The translations under genes were made by a program, and so were the position numbers. This document shows, one piece after another, positions 1-12,788 of a stretch of DNA of 64,000 nucleotides. Source of the stretch: Salvelinus alpinus (taxonomy: Eukaryota; Chordata; Actinopteri; Salmoniformes; Salmonidae); assembly GCF_045679555.1 (NCBI RefSeq), contig NC_092122.1, forward strand, positions 13,817,506 to 13,881,505, read 5' to 3'. Positions within the stretch are counted from its first letter, which is position 1. Every line of letters starts with the position of its first letter. The notes beneath the pieces are model-generated. The model did not search any database and was not told the DNA's origin. It saw only the letters and a list, made by a program, of their open reading frames with translations.

Positions 1-225
1 TGCTTCCAAGACCGTTCTTATCTTAACATCGATCACTTTAGTAATGTTGTCCGTCATCTTTTGAATCACCAGGTCCATTGTGCCTGGATCCGCAACGGTG
101 CTAGCCTCGCTAACGTAAGCTAGCTCCTCCTGCACATCTACAGGGATGGTGGTTTTGGTCGAGTTCTTAGTAGCTCTGCTGGGCATGTTGTCGGAGATTT
201 TTGAGAAATAACCGTCAAGACTCAT
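1..225 (-). pseudogene. LINE-1-like ORF1 N-terminal fragment, cut by window edge
   Basis: On the minus strand an ATG at 225 opens 75 codons that run off the window edge without a stop. The peptide starts MSLDGYFSKISDNMPSRATK and continues as a charged, polar, probably helical segment. This resembles the N-terminus of fish LINE-1 ORF1 RNA-binding proteins, and the GC-richer stretch upstream (about 300-355) would be its 5' UTR. The family call rests on general style rather than a diagnostic domain, because the coiled coil and RRM would lie outside the window. It could instead be another transposon-encoded protein. Confidence 0.4.
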
Positions 226-532
226 TGCAGGATAACTTATTTAGCCAATTCTACCACTTTTTCAAGCTAGGAGATTAATGAAAGAATATAAATTTACGAA
301 TGCCACGGGAGCTCGCTGAAACACAGTGTTCTCTCTACGGCGCCATTTTGTCCCCCCCAGGCGGTCTTTTTAAACAGCTCTTACACTAAAAGGACATTAA
401 CATCATTTTCACAGTATTATTCCAACCTCATAGTTTGGAAATAAATATAAAATAGGAAAATCTAGTTTTTGACCACACTGGGCCCTTAACAGTCTATTGG
501 TTTTTCTAGGATGGATCTTTCTCTTTTTTCAC

Positions 533-535
<3 letters not shown>

Positions 536-598
<63 letters not shown>
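536..598. repeat. (CT)n microsatellite
   Basis: About 60 bp of nearly perfect CT dinucleotides. It lies in non-coding DNA upstream of the tmcc3 exons. Confidence 0.97.
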
Positions 599-602
<4 letters not shown>

Positions 603-1133
603 ACCCTCCATCTGAGTGCTGACACAGTCCTTGGCATGGCTTTGGGGACTCTACCCTCTTTACGTTTCTATACGAGTGTGTGTTAATGTACTTGGCCCTA
701 AGCAGTGAGATATTGAGGGTTGTGCTCTACTTGCTCGGGGCCTGGTAAACAACCCTAAATGATTAATTAGACACACATACTCCTCTCCGGGATGCGTCCA
801 AGTCGGTGCTAATGAGACCTCTGGGGCTGATGTGTTCCACTGCAGGCCCGCTAAAGGCTCATCATTTATCTGTACACTTAAAAAGACTGAGAGAAACTGG
901 AGGAGTTTGTTATCTCTAGCTTAGAAATTGGTTTTCATACTTTGATCTCTATTTCTCACTGTCTCTCTCGTTCTTTTTCATGTTCTCTTGTTTATTTTCA
1001 TGTTTTTTTGTTTCTTTTGTTTTCTTTCTGGTTCTCTTTTTTGTTTTCTTTCTTGTTTTCTTCCTCATTCTCTCTGCTGGAACATTGTCAAAGATAGTCT
1101 GCTTCCCAAGAGGGATGACTCCCTGACACACGG

Positions 1134-1134
<1 letters not shown>

Positions 1135-1172
<38 letters not shown>
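1135..1172. repeat. (CA)n microsatellite
   Basis: 38 bp of perfect CA repeats, the only reason for the small ORFs on both strands here. Confidence 0.97.
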
Positions 1173-1176
<4 letters not shown>

Positions 1177-1633
1177 CTAACCCTCTGTCACTTCAGTGTT
1201 TAGCCGGTTATATGGAAATACAAGTGGTGATTCTCTCCACTCATACACAGGGGAGTGGGCAAGAGGAGAGCAGCTCAGTGTAGCATAAATCCCATAAACA
1301 CTCTTCCATCATATGGTACAGTCTGTGGATATCCTGTCCTGTGTTACCTGTTACCTGTGTGTGTAGTGTATGCACTGCAGGTCAGGGCATGTAGCAGTAA
1401 CCCAGATATGTTTAACTGCTGGAGCCCAGCCCTATATTAGCCCAGCCCAGGGGTTGACCTGATTTACTAGTATGTGTGTGTGTGTGAGTGCTCGTTGAGT
1501 GTAAAGCCAAAGGTAAAGCTGCTGCAGGACCATAAATGTAATCAGAATTCCTTTGTCTTTGACATGTTCCTAAAGTCTGATAAGAGCAGGACTCTGGGTG
1601 TTTTCTATGGTGCCGTGCAGGACACAGGCACAT

Positions 1634-1890
1634 GCACACACACACATACACACACACACACACACACCAACACATAGAGAGAGCGAGATAGAGAGAGAGA
1701 GAGAGTGTTTCTCCCTGAAGTGTGTGTGTGGGGGGGGTTCTCCCTGAAGTGTGTGTGTGTGGGGGGGGTTCTCCCTGAAGTGTGTGTGTGTGGGGGGGAG
1801 GTTCTCCCTGAAGTGTGTGTGTGTGTGTGTGGGGGGGGGGGGGGGTTCTCCCTGAAGTGTGTGTGGGGGGGGGGTTCTCCCTGAAGTGTG
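1634..1890. repeat. Compound CA / GA microsatellite plus about 30-bp minisatellite
   Basis: CA repeats (1634-1668) and GA repeats (1676-1706) are followed by about six tandem units. Each unit is a constant block TTCTCCCTGAAG followed by a TG run and a G run of variable length. Unit length ranges from about 29 to 44 bp because only the TG and G tracts vary. Confidence 0.9.
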
Positions 1891-2038
1891 TGCTGGTTTG
1901 CAGACTGCAGAGCGAATCAGTTTGGTTTGGGTCTGGGATCTGGTCAAAACCGGTTCTGCTCAAATCGACTCATCAACTACAACTTCACACTAAACTGGAT
2001 TATGCTATGCAGATATACACTTGAGGGAGTGGTTACTG

Positions 2039-2039
2039 G

Positions 2040-2064
<25 letters not shown>
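2039..2064. repeat. (TG)n microsatellite
   Basis: 26 bp of TG dinucleotides. The flanking stretches 1891-2038 and 2065-3827 show no exon, RNA gene or recognisable repeat to me. Confidence 0.9.
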
Positions 2065-2070
<6 letters not shown>

Positions 2071-3813
2071 TCTTTGCGCAGTGTGTGTGTATGTTTAATG
2101 TTGCATCTGTCCCAGTTGAAATGGCGCAACCTTCTGCAGAGGAGCCCCAGGGGTCCTGATAGCTCGTCTGCCCCAAGATAGGCTGCCCTCCTTGGGTACA
2201 CAGAGTTCCTGCTGCTCCCCTTTCCCCCACCGAGCCTGGAGCTCTGACTGGCTGCACTTCAAACACAATTTCACATCACACAAACGCAGACCAGCAACCA
2301 ACTGAATATTTCCAGCCCTTAAACTGTTATTTAATCATACCAGGCGAGTCTGTGGCATTGCTTGACTTGGACTGAAATAGGTTCCGATACTAATTTTGAG
2401 TGCCGGCACTGTTTATATTTAGGCGCAGGAGCTCCACAGTACTTTTTCACTGATATTCTATAAGAGGAACACGAGCTCAAGCAGTAAAACATTTCAAAGT
2501 AGCGGTACTTAGCTCCGCTGAGCTCCTGTCCAAGTCGAGCATCGGTCTGGGGACCTCTTTTCATTCACAATGCTAGCCAGGCTAAGAGGCAGCACAGCAG
2601 ACAGAACAGTTCAAAACAATGACCAGACAAACAGTAGGCTAGTAGACAGTGGAGCTAGAACAGGCGTGGGTGGGAAGTAGGAGCAGAGGAGAGGAAGACT
2701 AGTAGCCCAGAGGGGGATGAATACACGACAGGAATCAATGATTTATATATACACCCAAGAAGAACAATCACCAGACAGACAGTCTCAGACATCAAAACAT
2801 TTAAAAGTCCTATATTTCAGGTCTTTGTGGTAGAGCTGTAGCAGATGAATAGAGCAGTGTTCTGAACTTAACTGCTAAATGGTCGATATATTGTTATACA
2901 GGTTGAGTAGGTATGCAACACATTTATTCTGTGCTGTGCTGTGATTTGCAAGGCCACAGGTTGACAGAATGATGCAGTGAGCCTGGCCTCTCCAGTGTTT
3001 TTTTTTTTAGGAGGCTGTGTTATAAATGACCAAGGATAGGCTAGTCTGTATCACGCTCAACACTACAGAGTGTATAAACCCTGTCTGGCCCTGCAGTCCA
3101 CAGACAACCCCTATACCCATAGTAGTCCATTAGCACTTCATGTAGATTGGAAAGAGTTGGGAAGTTCTGCTATACACTACAGTAAGCAATATGGTAGTAT
3201 CTCCACCTTGCCCTCTGATCTGCTATGTGGATTTCTCAGTGTCAGATTCAAGTATGGATACTCTAGGTGGCTGGTGGGCAGGTTGTGTAAGAACCAGAGG
3301 TGTGGTACCACAACAGTGTTACTTAACTCACAGAGCGCCTGTGATGTCCTAGATCGTAGTGATTAGGCTGTCGGGTAATGCTGTTGTAGAATGGCTGGCG
3401 GGGTCATGACGGGTCCACTGTGAGGTCAGTTCCTGTGAGCGACGGCTAGGGGGGATAGTTTTTAACGTCTCATTGTGAATTTCTCTCTCTCTCACACTCT
3501 CACACACTCTCACTCTCACACAAATGGTTAAGAGTGCGTGTGCTGCAGTCTGATGTGGGTCAGAATGGATAGCCTATTCATCTCAGAGTGGTGTGTGAAT
3601 ATTCATTTCTATGGGAACAAAATAGATTTGAATGCAGAATGGTTGATGTATGATTTGATGTTAAAGTCCTATCTGGGTTAGATCAGCCAGGCTATAAGCT
3701 ATAACCCACATAATACAAACAGGTCAAGACAGCCTCTTCTCTCATCCACTGACTCTCACCCTGTCTTTCTTTACAACTCTCCATCCATCTCTACTTTTAC
3801 TCAATCATCAGCT

Positions 3814-3948
<135 letters not shown>

Positions 3949-3972
3949 TATTGTGCGCCTTTTTAGACTTAT

Positions 3973-4092
3973 ACAGTGCCTTCAGAAAGTATTCACACCC
4001 CTTGACTTTTCCCACATTTTGTTGTTGAGATAAAAATAGATTTAATTGTCATTTTTTTGTCAACGATCTACACAAAATACTTGTGGAATCGC
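3973..4092. mobile_element. Solo terminal fragment of a Tc1-like transposon
   Basis: The sequence TACAGTGCCTTCAGAAAG and the following 100 bp match the outer end of the three Tc1-like copies at 12.8, 30 and 36 kb. No transposase or opposite terminus is nearby, so this is a decayed end. It is diverged from the other copies. Confidence 0.7.
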
Positions 4093-4311
4093 CCTTCTAC
4101 TGATAGGACAGATCTATGCTAGCTAGGGCTAGGCCTATTAAATGGGTTTGACAATCTCAAGTAGCCTACGTCCTATTACCACCTCCTGGTCATGAATTTC
4201 ACACCAACTGAAGCCTCTTAAAACTGTTCATCTCCAGACAATGACTTTGTTTCTGGCTTTTCTTCTGTTCTGATTTGTACGTTTTTATGACAAAATCCAG
4301 TACACCGATGC

Positions 4312-5313
4312 CAGTGTGTGTTGCGGTGTGTCTGCCTGCCTCATCATGGGTTATTGTGTTGCCGTCTGTCTGCCTGCCTCATCATGGGTTGTTGTGTTGC
4401 AGTGTGTGTGCCTGCCTCATCATGGGTTGTTGTGTTGCGGTGTGTCTGCCTGCCTCACCATGGGTTGTTGTGTTGCAGTGTGTCTGCCTGCCTCATCATG
4501 GGTTGTTGTGTTGCGGTGTGTCTGCCTGCCTCACCATGGGTTGTTGTGTTGCGGTGTGTCTGCCTGCCTCATCATGGGTTGTTGTGTTGCGGTGTCAGCC
4601 TGCCTCATCATGGGTTGTTGTGTTGCGGTGTCTGCCTACCTCATCATGGGTTGTTGTGTTGCGGTGTGTCTGCCTGCCTCACCATGGGTTGTTGTGTTGC
4701 GGTGTGTCTGCCTGCCTCACCATGGGTTGTTGTGTTGCGGTGTGTCTGCCTGCCTCATCATGGGTTGTTGTGTTGCGGTGTGTCTGCCTGCCTCATCATG
4801 GGTTGTTGTGTTGCGGTGTGTCTGCCTGCCTCACCATGGGTTGTTGTGTTGCGGTGTGTCTGCCTGCCTCATCATGGGTTGTTGTGTTGCGGTGTGTCTG
4901 CCTGCCTCATCATGGGTTGTTGTGTTGCGGTGTGTCTGCCTGCCTCACCATGGGTTGTTGTGTTGCGGTGTGTCTGCCTGCCTCATCATGGGTTGTTGTG
5001 TTGCGGTGTGTCTGCCTGCCTCACCATGGGTTGTTGTGTTGCGGTGTGTCTGCCTGCCTCATCATGGGTTGTTGTGTTGCGGTGTGTCTGCCTGCCTCAC
5101 CATGGGTTGTTGTGTTGCGGTGTGTCTGCCTGCCTCATCATGGGTTGTTGTGTTGCGGTGTGTCTGCCTGCCTCACCATGGGTTGTTGTGTTGCGGTGTG
5201 TCTGCCTGCCTCACCATGGGTTGTTGTGTTGCGGTGTGTCTGCCTGCCTCACCATGGGTTGTTGTGTTGCGGTGTGTCTGCCTGCCTCACCATGGGTTGT
5301 TGTGTTGCAGTGT
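4312..5313. repeat. 38-bp minisatellite, about 26 units
   Basis: Tandem 38-bp units with core GTTGTGTTGCGGTGTGTCTG; successive GGG ends at 4350, 4388 and 4426 confirm the period. Two units near 4593-4650 are 2-4 bp shorter. Units carry either CATCATGGG or CACCATGGG, and the two forms partly alternate. The unit has no stop in any forward frame and 38 is not a multiple of 3, so all three plus frames read through for about 350 codons. This is not evidence of coding. Confidence 0.97.
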
Positions 5314-5959
5314 GAGATACATTCTTTTTCAGGGAGAGGGCACATGCTGGTGTGTGTGTGTGTGCGCGTGTGTGTGTGCACCGATCTGCACAACACATGT
5401 GAAATTGTAATCTGACTGGCTTTAATACCAGCCCGGTTTAGAGGATAAATACTGACCTGAGTTTAGCATTGACCCGGGGACAGTTAAAACACAACACATC
5501 CCATATGTACATTTGTGGCATATGGTGTGTGTTATGTGGTGTCTGTGTCTGTTCTCTTTCTCAGACTGTACGTGTTTGGAATACTGACTATGAGACTCCA
5601 AAACAATGTTAGTTACCATACTTGAATCTCCCCCATCTTCTAGATTAGATGAGGTGGGCAGGATGTGGTGTGTACTGTGTCTGTGTGTCATAGATTGGAC
5701 AGACAACATGTCAGCGCTTGCTGTTCCTCATCCCTCGGGCTTGTTGGGGGTCATGTAAGGGTCAGCTAATTCTCTGGCCACGCTGACTCGATAATGTGTG
5801 TGTGGGTGTAGGTTCTGACCCAGGCAGAATAACCTGGTTACTGACTGGTGGGGCCATCTGTGTGCTGGGCCTGAGTGCTACAGGATAGTGTTTGTCTGGG
5901 GTTGGAGACCTAGTTAACTGGCACTCAGAGAGAGTGGGAAATGAGCTGAGCGTACACCA

Positions 5960-6530
5960 CGAGAGAGAGAGGGGTGGGGAATCTGAGGATGGAGAGGAGA
6001 GAGAGGTGGGGAATCTGAGGAATGGCGAGAAGAGAGGGGTAAGGAATCTGAGGATGGAGAGAGAGAGAGGGGTGGGGAATCTGAGGATGGAGAGAGAGAG
6101 CGGGAGAGGGGAATCTGAGGATGGAGAGGAGAGAGAGGGAGGGGTGGGGAATCTGAGGATGGAGAGGAGAGAGAGAGGGAGGGGTGGGGAATCTGTGGAT
6201 GAAGAGGAGAGAGGGAGGGGTGGGGAATCTGAGGATGGAGAGGAGAGAGAGGGAGGGGTGGGGAATCTGAGGATGGAGAGGAGAGAGAGAGAGAGAGGGA
6301 GGGAGGGAGGGGTGGGGTGGGGAATCTGTGTATGAAGAAGAGAGAGGGAGGGGTGGGGAATCTGAGGATGGAGAGGAGAGAGAGGGAGGGGTGGGGAATC
6401 TGAGGATGGAGAGGAGAGAGAGGGAGGGGTGGGGAATCTGAGGATGGAGAGGAGAGAGGGGTGGGGAATCTGAGGATGGAGAGGAGAGAGAGGGAGGGGT
6501 GGGGAATCTGAGGATGGAGAGGAAGGGAAG
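5960..6530. repeat. Purine-rich minisatellite (about 30-45 bp units)
   Basis: About 15 units built on GGGGAATCTGAGGATGGAGA followed by a variable GA/GGGA tract. One strand is nearly all purine over more than 500 bp, which favours triplex formation (H-DNA). ORFs on both strands are by-products of the repeat. Confidence 0.93.
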
Positions 6531-6735
6531 AGGGAGACAGGCTGTGTATGTGTGAATGAGTATGGTGTAATTGGAAGTGTGTGTGTGTGTGTGAGAGTGG
6601 TGTGACGTGTGATGTGTGAACCAGTAGGCTAAAGCTGCTGTTGCCTGCTTTATTAATCTCATCAGTTACTTTTGGACATGATAAAGGGCCCTGACTCTGC
6701 CCTGTAAATTATAGATGAGGACAAGCTGGCTATGC

Positions 6736-6811
<76 letters not shown>
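6736..6811. repeat. (TG)n microsatellite
   Basis: About 75 bp of TG repeats. Confidence 0.97.
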
Positions 6812-6816
<5 letters not shown>

Positions 6817-7090
6817 GGCTGCCAAGGTAACAGTGTAGTTATATAGTCAGGTTACAGACAGTCCAGTTGTACTGCAGGCATCTCAGGTTGGTTTATTACG
6901 TAATCATCCTCTGTCCCTGTAGTTAACAGTCAAAGCCATTTCTGCATCAGAGGCTGCGCCTGTAAACCCAGAGGCCACCAACTGCCCTAGCCACTCAGTA
7001 GAGCCATTAAAGTCTGCAGAGAGAGGAGACTTGGAGCTCTCTTTCATGCGTCTTTTGTCCTTTCCTCCTATCCAGTTATTTTTCTCAATG

Positions 7091-7270
7091 CCGGAATGGG
7101 TTAGAGGGCGCACAGACTGGGGAATGGGTTAGAGGGCGCACAGACTGGGGAATGGGTTAGAGGGCGCACAGACTGGGGAATGGGTTAGAGGGCACACAGA
7201 CTGGGGAATGGGTTAGAGGGCGCACAGACTCGCACGGCCACGCAAGAATGTGCGCATGCAGGCACAAGTG

Positions 7271-7335
<65 letters not shown>
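7091..7335. repeat. 28-bp minisatellite followed by (CA)n
   Basis: Five near-identical 28-bp units (GGGTTAGAGGGCGCACAGAC and 8 further bases) occupy about 7091-7229, followed by about 65 bp of CA repeats at 7270-7335. Units abut directly with no spacers, which excludes a CRISPR array. Confidence 0.93.
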
Positions 7336-7340
<5 letters not shown>

Positions 7341-7689
7341 GTCCTAGAAATGGAGCTTGTGTTTACATTACAAGAGATGAGATTATGATGATGTATTACC
7401 GTGTGATAAAACAATTACCACTCAATAAAATGATCAATATCTATCTTACTAACTATACGTTGCTATGAGATTCACCATAAACTTGGCTGAGCTCATACTG
7501 TCCTATCAGACATACATGAGTCATTTACTCTAGTGTAAATTGAATTGAAAACATTCTCTTTGAAGTGACATTCTCAATATCTTACATGTTTCTGTCTGTC
7601 TCTGTGTCTCTCTCTCTGTCTGTCTCTGTGTCTCGCTCTCTATTTGTCTCTGTGTTTGTCTCTCTCTCTCTGTGTGTGTGTGTGTCCAG

Positions 7690-10585
7690 GCGGAGTGCGG
7701 CAGTGATGGGAACAACATCCTCAGCCTCCCGGTACCGATGCGGCGGGGGGGCTCAGAGTCCAACCTGGTGTCTGACGGGGGCGTGGGCCTGGACTTCACT
7801 AAGGGCCGTCTGGCCATCGACAGCCTGCAGCAGAAGATACTCAAGGTGAGTGTGTGTGTTGCGTCCGCGTGTGTGTGAGAGAGAGCGAGAGCATTGGCCC
7901 ATCTGTGTGTTAGTCTCTGTGTTGACTCGTTGATCTCCCCCAAGGTGACAGAGCAGATCAAGGTGGAACAGACAGCCAGGGACCAGAACGTGGCAGAGTA
8001 CCTCAAACTGGTCAACAACGCTGACAAGCAGCAGGTGGCACGCATACGGCAGGTCAGTCCAATTACATCCCACTGATTTCTCCTTTTATGATGCTATATA
8101 ACTGCATCTGCCAAGTGCGCTGAATGTTTACAAGCCACTTTTTAAAGAAAATGCAGCAATTATAGCAGTATCTTTAATTTGACCCTTTGCCTCTCCTGTG
8201 GGTCTGCCAGGTGTTTGAGAAGAAGAACCAGAAGTCTGCCCACAGCATCGCCCAGCTGCAGAGGAAGCTGGAGCAGTACCACCGCCGTATGAAGGAGGAG
8301 GCCAACGGGGCCAAGCACCCGCCCAGGGATGCCCGGGGAGAGGGGGGGAAGGAGGGCCAAAAGGACGGCAGCCTGCGGGACGTCAGCTCGGCCAGCGTGC
8401 GCAACCCAGCAATGGACAAGGTCAAGACCATTGGCCCAGGGGTCTCCCTCTCGCCCCCCTTCTTCTTCAACAAGTCGCGGGAGTTCGCCAACCTCATCCG
8501 CAACAAGTTCGGCAGCGCCGACAACATTGCCCACATGAAGAGCTCCATGGAGACGGGGGCGGGGCTCCAGGCGGAAGGCGGGGCCCGGGCACTGAGCGGC
8601 AGCGCCACCACGATTGCCAAGGCCAAGTACCCCAGCGACGACGAATGTTCCACGGGGACCTCTGTGTCGGCCGACTCCAACGGGAACCCGGCGGGGGGGT
8701 CGGGGTTGGGGTCAGGGGGTGGGCCGGGGAGGTCGGACTCTCAGGGGAGGCTGGGGGAGGTGCTGGAGGAGGTCAGGGAGATTAGGGAGGCCCAGGCACA
8801 GCTGGCCGAGGACATGGAGTCACTGAAAAGCCAGTTCAAGAGAGACTACAGCTTCATCACACAGACGCTGCAGGAGGAGAGATACAGGTTGGTGCAGACA
8901 CAATGGCATACACACACACAGACCCACACACACAAATCAATACAGCAAGCAAAAACACACAAGCACAAACACACCCTCATTTCTGGGTATACAATAACCT
9001 AATCTTTCAGACACTTCTCCCCATGAGTCTTCCTCCATACAGACGTACCAACAACATCCTCCTTACAGACGCACCAACAACATCCTCCTTACAGACGCAC
9101 CAACAACATCCTCCATGCAGACGCACCAACAACATCCTCCATGCAGACGCACCAACAACATCCTCCATGCAGACGCACCATCAACATCCTCCATGCAGAC
9201 GCACCAACAACATCCTCCATGCAGACGCACCAACAACATCCTCCATGCAGACGCACCAACAACATCCTCCATGCAGACGCACCAACAACATCCTCCATGC
9301 AGACGCACCAACAACATCCTCCATGCAGACGCACCAACAACATCCTCCATGCAGACGCACCAACAACATCCTCCATGCAGACGCACCAACAACATCCTCC
9401 ATGCAGACGCACCAACAACATCCTCCATGCAGACGCACCATCAACATCCTCCATGCAGACGCACCAACAACATCCTCCATACAGACGCACCATCAACATC
9501 CTCCATGCAGACGCACCATCAACATCCTCCATGCAGACGCACCAACAACATCCTCCATGCAGACGCACCAACAACATCCTCCATGCAGACGCACCATCAA
9601 CATCCTCCATGCAGACGCACAATCAACATCCTCCATGCAGACGCACCAACAACATCCTCCATGCAGACGCACCAACAACATCCTCCATACAGACCACCAT
9701 CGTTCAAGCTGTTTCACTTTATGATTATCTAGGCCTGCTTCACTTTTTCCAACCTTGAACCATAATCTTGTTTTTAATATTGTTGGCTGTTGATACTGTC
9801 AATTTAGGGCTGATGTATCAACACGCTTATGTAGATAATGCTTCACACACCACAAACAGAGAACACACACACACATTGTTGAAGGAAGAGATGGACACAT
9901 AGGTTTGCTTTGGAATTGAAGCTGTGCATTCAATATTAAGACTCGTCATTCTTTCCCCCCTGCTCTCTCTCTATCCCCCCCCGTTCTCCCGCTCCCTAAT
10001 AGGTTTGAGCGGTTAGAGGACCAGTTAAATGACCTGACAGAGTTGCACCAGCATGAGACCAGTAACCTGAAGCAGGAGCTGGCCAGCATCGAGGAGAAGG
10101 TGGCCTACCAGGCCTACGAGAGAGCTAGGGACATCCAGGTATGTATACACACACACAGAGATCTACAAACATGCCCTCTACAAACATGCCCCCTACACAT
10201 CTATCTAAGCTGTATATAGTCAGTAACTTTAAGCCTGTGTGTCAAATGTTAACTGAATGCGGGTGTTTTTCTGTGTTTACAGGAGGCTCTGGAGTCGTGT
10301 CAGACACGTGTCTCTAAGCTGGAGCTCCAGCAGCAGCAGCAGCAGACAGTACAGGTGGAGAACACAGACGCCAAGGTGATGCTGGGGAAATGCATCAACA
10401 TCATGCTGGCCATCGTCACGGTGATCCTGGTGTGCGTTTCCACGGCGGCCAAGTTCACCGCGCCCCTCCTGCGAAGCCGCGTGCACCTGGCACTCACCTG
10501 CGTGGGTTTGTCCCTACTGGCAGTCATCTGGAAGAACTGGGAGCACCTGCAGTGTGCCCTGGAACGCATGCTCCTCCCACACTGA
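7690..10585 (+). CDS. tmcc3: TMCC3: transmembrane and coiled-coil domain protein 3 (5' end outside or not found)
   Basis: Five exons join in frame: 7690-7845, 7945-8052, 8211-8887, 10003-10138 and 10283-10585 (stop TGA 10583-10585), giving 459 residues. All introns are GT-AG. The protein follows the TMCC family order. An N-terminal [16 protein letters not shown] stretch comes first, then a coiled coil ([42 protein letters not shown]). Next are [20 protein letters not shown] and a second coiled coil ([38 protein letters not shown]). Two hydrophobic helices lie near the C-terminus ([15 protein letters not shown] and [14 protein letters not shown]), ending [17 protein letters not shown]. The KNW..LCA.ER ending and the SHSIAQLQ/SPP segments fit TMCC3 better than TMCC1 or TMCC2. 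TMCC proteins anchor in the ER membrane through these helices. The mammalian protein is only slightly longer, so one short 5' exon is missing. A minisatellite fills most of intron 3. Confidence 0.93.
9040..9695. repeat. 26-bp minisatellite in tmcc3 intron 3, about 25 units
   Basis: Tandem 26-bp units (GCACCAACAACATCCTCCAT plus GCAGAC). Variants are limited to ACCAAC/ACCATC and ATGCAG/ATACAG or TTACAG. The repeat lies wholly between the exon ending at 8887 and the exon starting at 10003. The unit contains no stop in several frames on both strands, which creates long spurious ORFs. Confidence 0.97.
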
Positions 10586-11399
10586 GCTAGACTCCTCCCA
10601 TGTTAAGCTAGGCTCCACCCAGTCTGAGTTTGTCCCCCTCACAATGTGGGTTTGGCGCGTCCCACACTGAGTTTGGGACTTTGGAACTCTGTGATGTTGT
10701 CATAGCGATAGATTAAATGTGCGGGGTTTACAATGTAGCCTTACACCCCAACACCCTCGTGTCTCTCCCCCTCTCTGTTTTTTGGAGTTTGGACAAAACT
10801 CCTTGAGGGAAATTGTTTCCAAACGATGCCAGTGTGCCACTACAGTACAAATTACAGGAAAGCAAGACATCTGGGACTGACCAATCAGATGGTGGCTACA
10901 GAGGAAGCAGGACCAGGCACATACAGTATTATTGGGGACACTGATCTTTGTGTGGTTGTCAATCTCAATAGGACATTGAACTGCACTATGCAGGTGGTAA
11001 GCTTATGTATAACCTTTAAGAGAAACAAGGGGTTCACTGATTGGTTCCTTGTCTTTTGCGGAGTCGTACTTACGTCACCTTTATTACACTAACACACTGA
11101 CAGTATTAAAAACTAATTCTCCCAGAAGACCTCTGGTTCTGATCCACACACAGTCTCACTCCCATCCCCCCAAGCCACCATGATACACATTCATCCACAC
11201 ACACACTGAGAGGAATGTGACTTGTGTGTCTGTATGTACAGGGGGTGGGGGTGTTCTCCATATGAGAGCGCTTTGTCTGTGTGGACCTATACTGTACTGT
11301 GTGGACCTATACTGTACTGTTAAGTGATGAAATGTTTTATAATTGGAAAAAAAAGACAGGACAATTGATTTTTAAGTGTAATATTTTATTAATTGTTCT

Positions 11400-11435
<36 letters not shown>

Positions 11436-12788
11436 GTGTGTGTGTGTGTGTGTGCGCCCGTGAAGGGTGGTTCATTTTTTTTACAAAGGAATGTGTACTG
11501 GATTGCGGGTTTGTGGATAAATGGTGTCTTATGTACTTTATATAGTCTATTAACAGATGCAGTGGAACTGCCACGGGTCTAGTCTATAAGGGGTGAATTC
11601 ACCCCAAGAGTTATGTATTCTCTCTCCCATAGGAAATACATAGACTGACCCTTTAGCCGCTAACATGCTAACTGTGAGTGATATCGTCTGATGGATCTGG
11701 GGGGAAGTAACCTCAGACGTGACACACACAAACCTCATTTGTGATTCGTCCTTTAATATTGATGATAATGTCATTTTTGTGAAATAGGAATTAAGCTCTG
11801 TTCAGAGTGGGCTGAACAAAGGAATTGATTTATACCAAATGGTTCAGACAGATTAGAACACTAAGTTTTATGCGTTTTCTCTGAAATGTTTCATATTTTT
11901 TGCCTTTTTACAATGAGAACCGAACAAAATGAACATTCTAAATGCCTTTGATGCTATCGTCTGATTGGACAGAGATGGGAGGGTTAGGTGGGAAGTGAGC
12001 GATGCAGCTCTGGCCCCACCCACTCTGTAAGCTACTTATCACTGTGATGATTATGATGATGATAGGGGCCAGGCCTGATGCCTTTTCAATGCAGCTTCTG
12101 TGTTAAACCTGATATTTTCTGTGCTTTGGTCTCTGTCTCTTTAAAAAGCCAAATTTGGGTCTATGTGGCTGGCTGGCACCTTGAGTAATATAGTATGTCA
12201 TGTCCTGAACTATTGATATTTACACTGTCCATTGGTTACTCAAGAGTTCTGGCTCTATCCCAATTCCTGAAACTATTCCCTGTGTCTGGAGAGGGAGCCA
12301 TATCCCAGATTCACAGCCCAGGGCCTATAATTCCAGTGTCTAGATTCTGGTATGTTATCCCGACGCAGTAGCATTGCACGCTGTTAGGTTTAATCCGGTT
12401 ATGGTTTTCCAAAACACACTTTTTAAAATGAGAACAAAATTAAATCCTCTTCCTTTTCTAGAAACATTGAGTCTTTTATCGTAGAGCTCTTCTCATCTTA
12501 TCCTCTGAAGATTCATCAGAGTATTTCTACCCTGAACTGATCTCTTGATCAGGTCATCAATTGTACTTTATCTACCAGAGATGATGATGCAAGGAGTGAG
12601 GGCTCTGCACAGAAGGTGACGTTATTAACCTTTTAATCTGTTTATCAATATGTTCTGTGTAGATGCATGGCTGTGGGGAGATGTTTTAGGTTGGGGGTGC
12701 TGTTGACAGGGGTGGGGAAGTATTTTTCTGTGCTCTTACAGTGCTGTCGACAGGAGTAATAAATTACACATTTTAGATTACACACACA
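10586..12788 (+). other. tmcc3 3' UTR / downstream flank
   Basis: 2.2 kb after the tmcc3 stop with no other gene. It includes a TG microsatellite (11407-11454). The last AATAAA before the Tc1 element is at 12758-12763 and could be the distal polyadenylation signal, since mammalian TMCC3 also has a long 3' UTR. The true 3' end cannot be placed from sequence alone. Confidence 0.5.

Noticed and set aside
4275-5415. Three overlapping plus-strand ORFs of about 350 codons, Cys/Val-rich
   Set aside because: All are read-throughs of a stop-free 38-bp minisatellite in different frames.
5925-6662. 245-codon Pro/Ser-rich minus-strand ORF
   Set aside because: Translation of the purine-rich minisatellite; composition and periodicity match the DNA repeat, not a protein family.
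7091-7229. CRISPR-like regular repeats
   Set aside because: 28-bp units abut with no unique spacers, and the sequence is vertebrate. The 38-bp and 26-bp arrays fail for the same reason.
7672-7689. ATG at 7672 as the start of tmcc3
   Set aside because: It lies in a TG repeat with a splice acceptor right after it (CCAG at 7686-7689), and other TMCC3 proteins have more N-terminal sequence before this exon.
8903-9758. Long ORFs on both strands in tmcc3 intron 3
   Set aside because: Products of the 26-bp minisatellite, inside a clearly defined intron.
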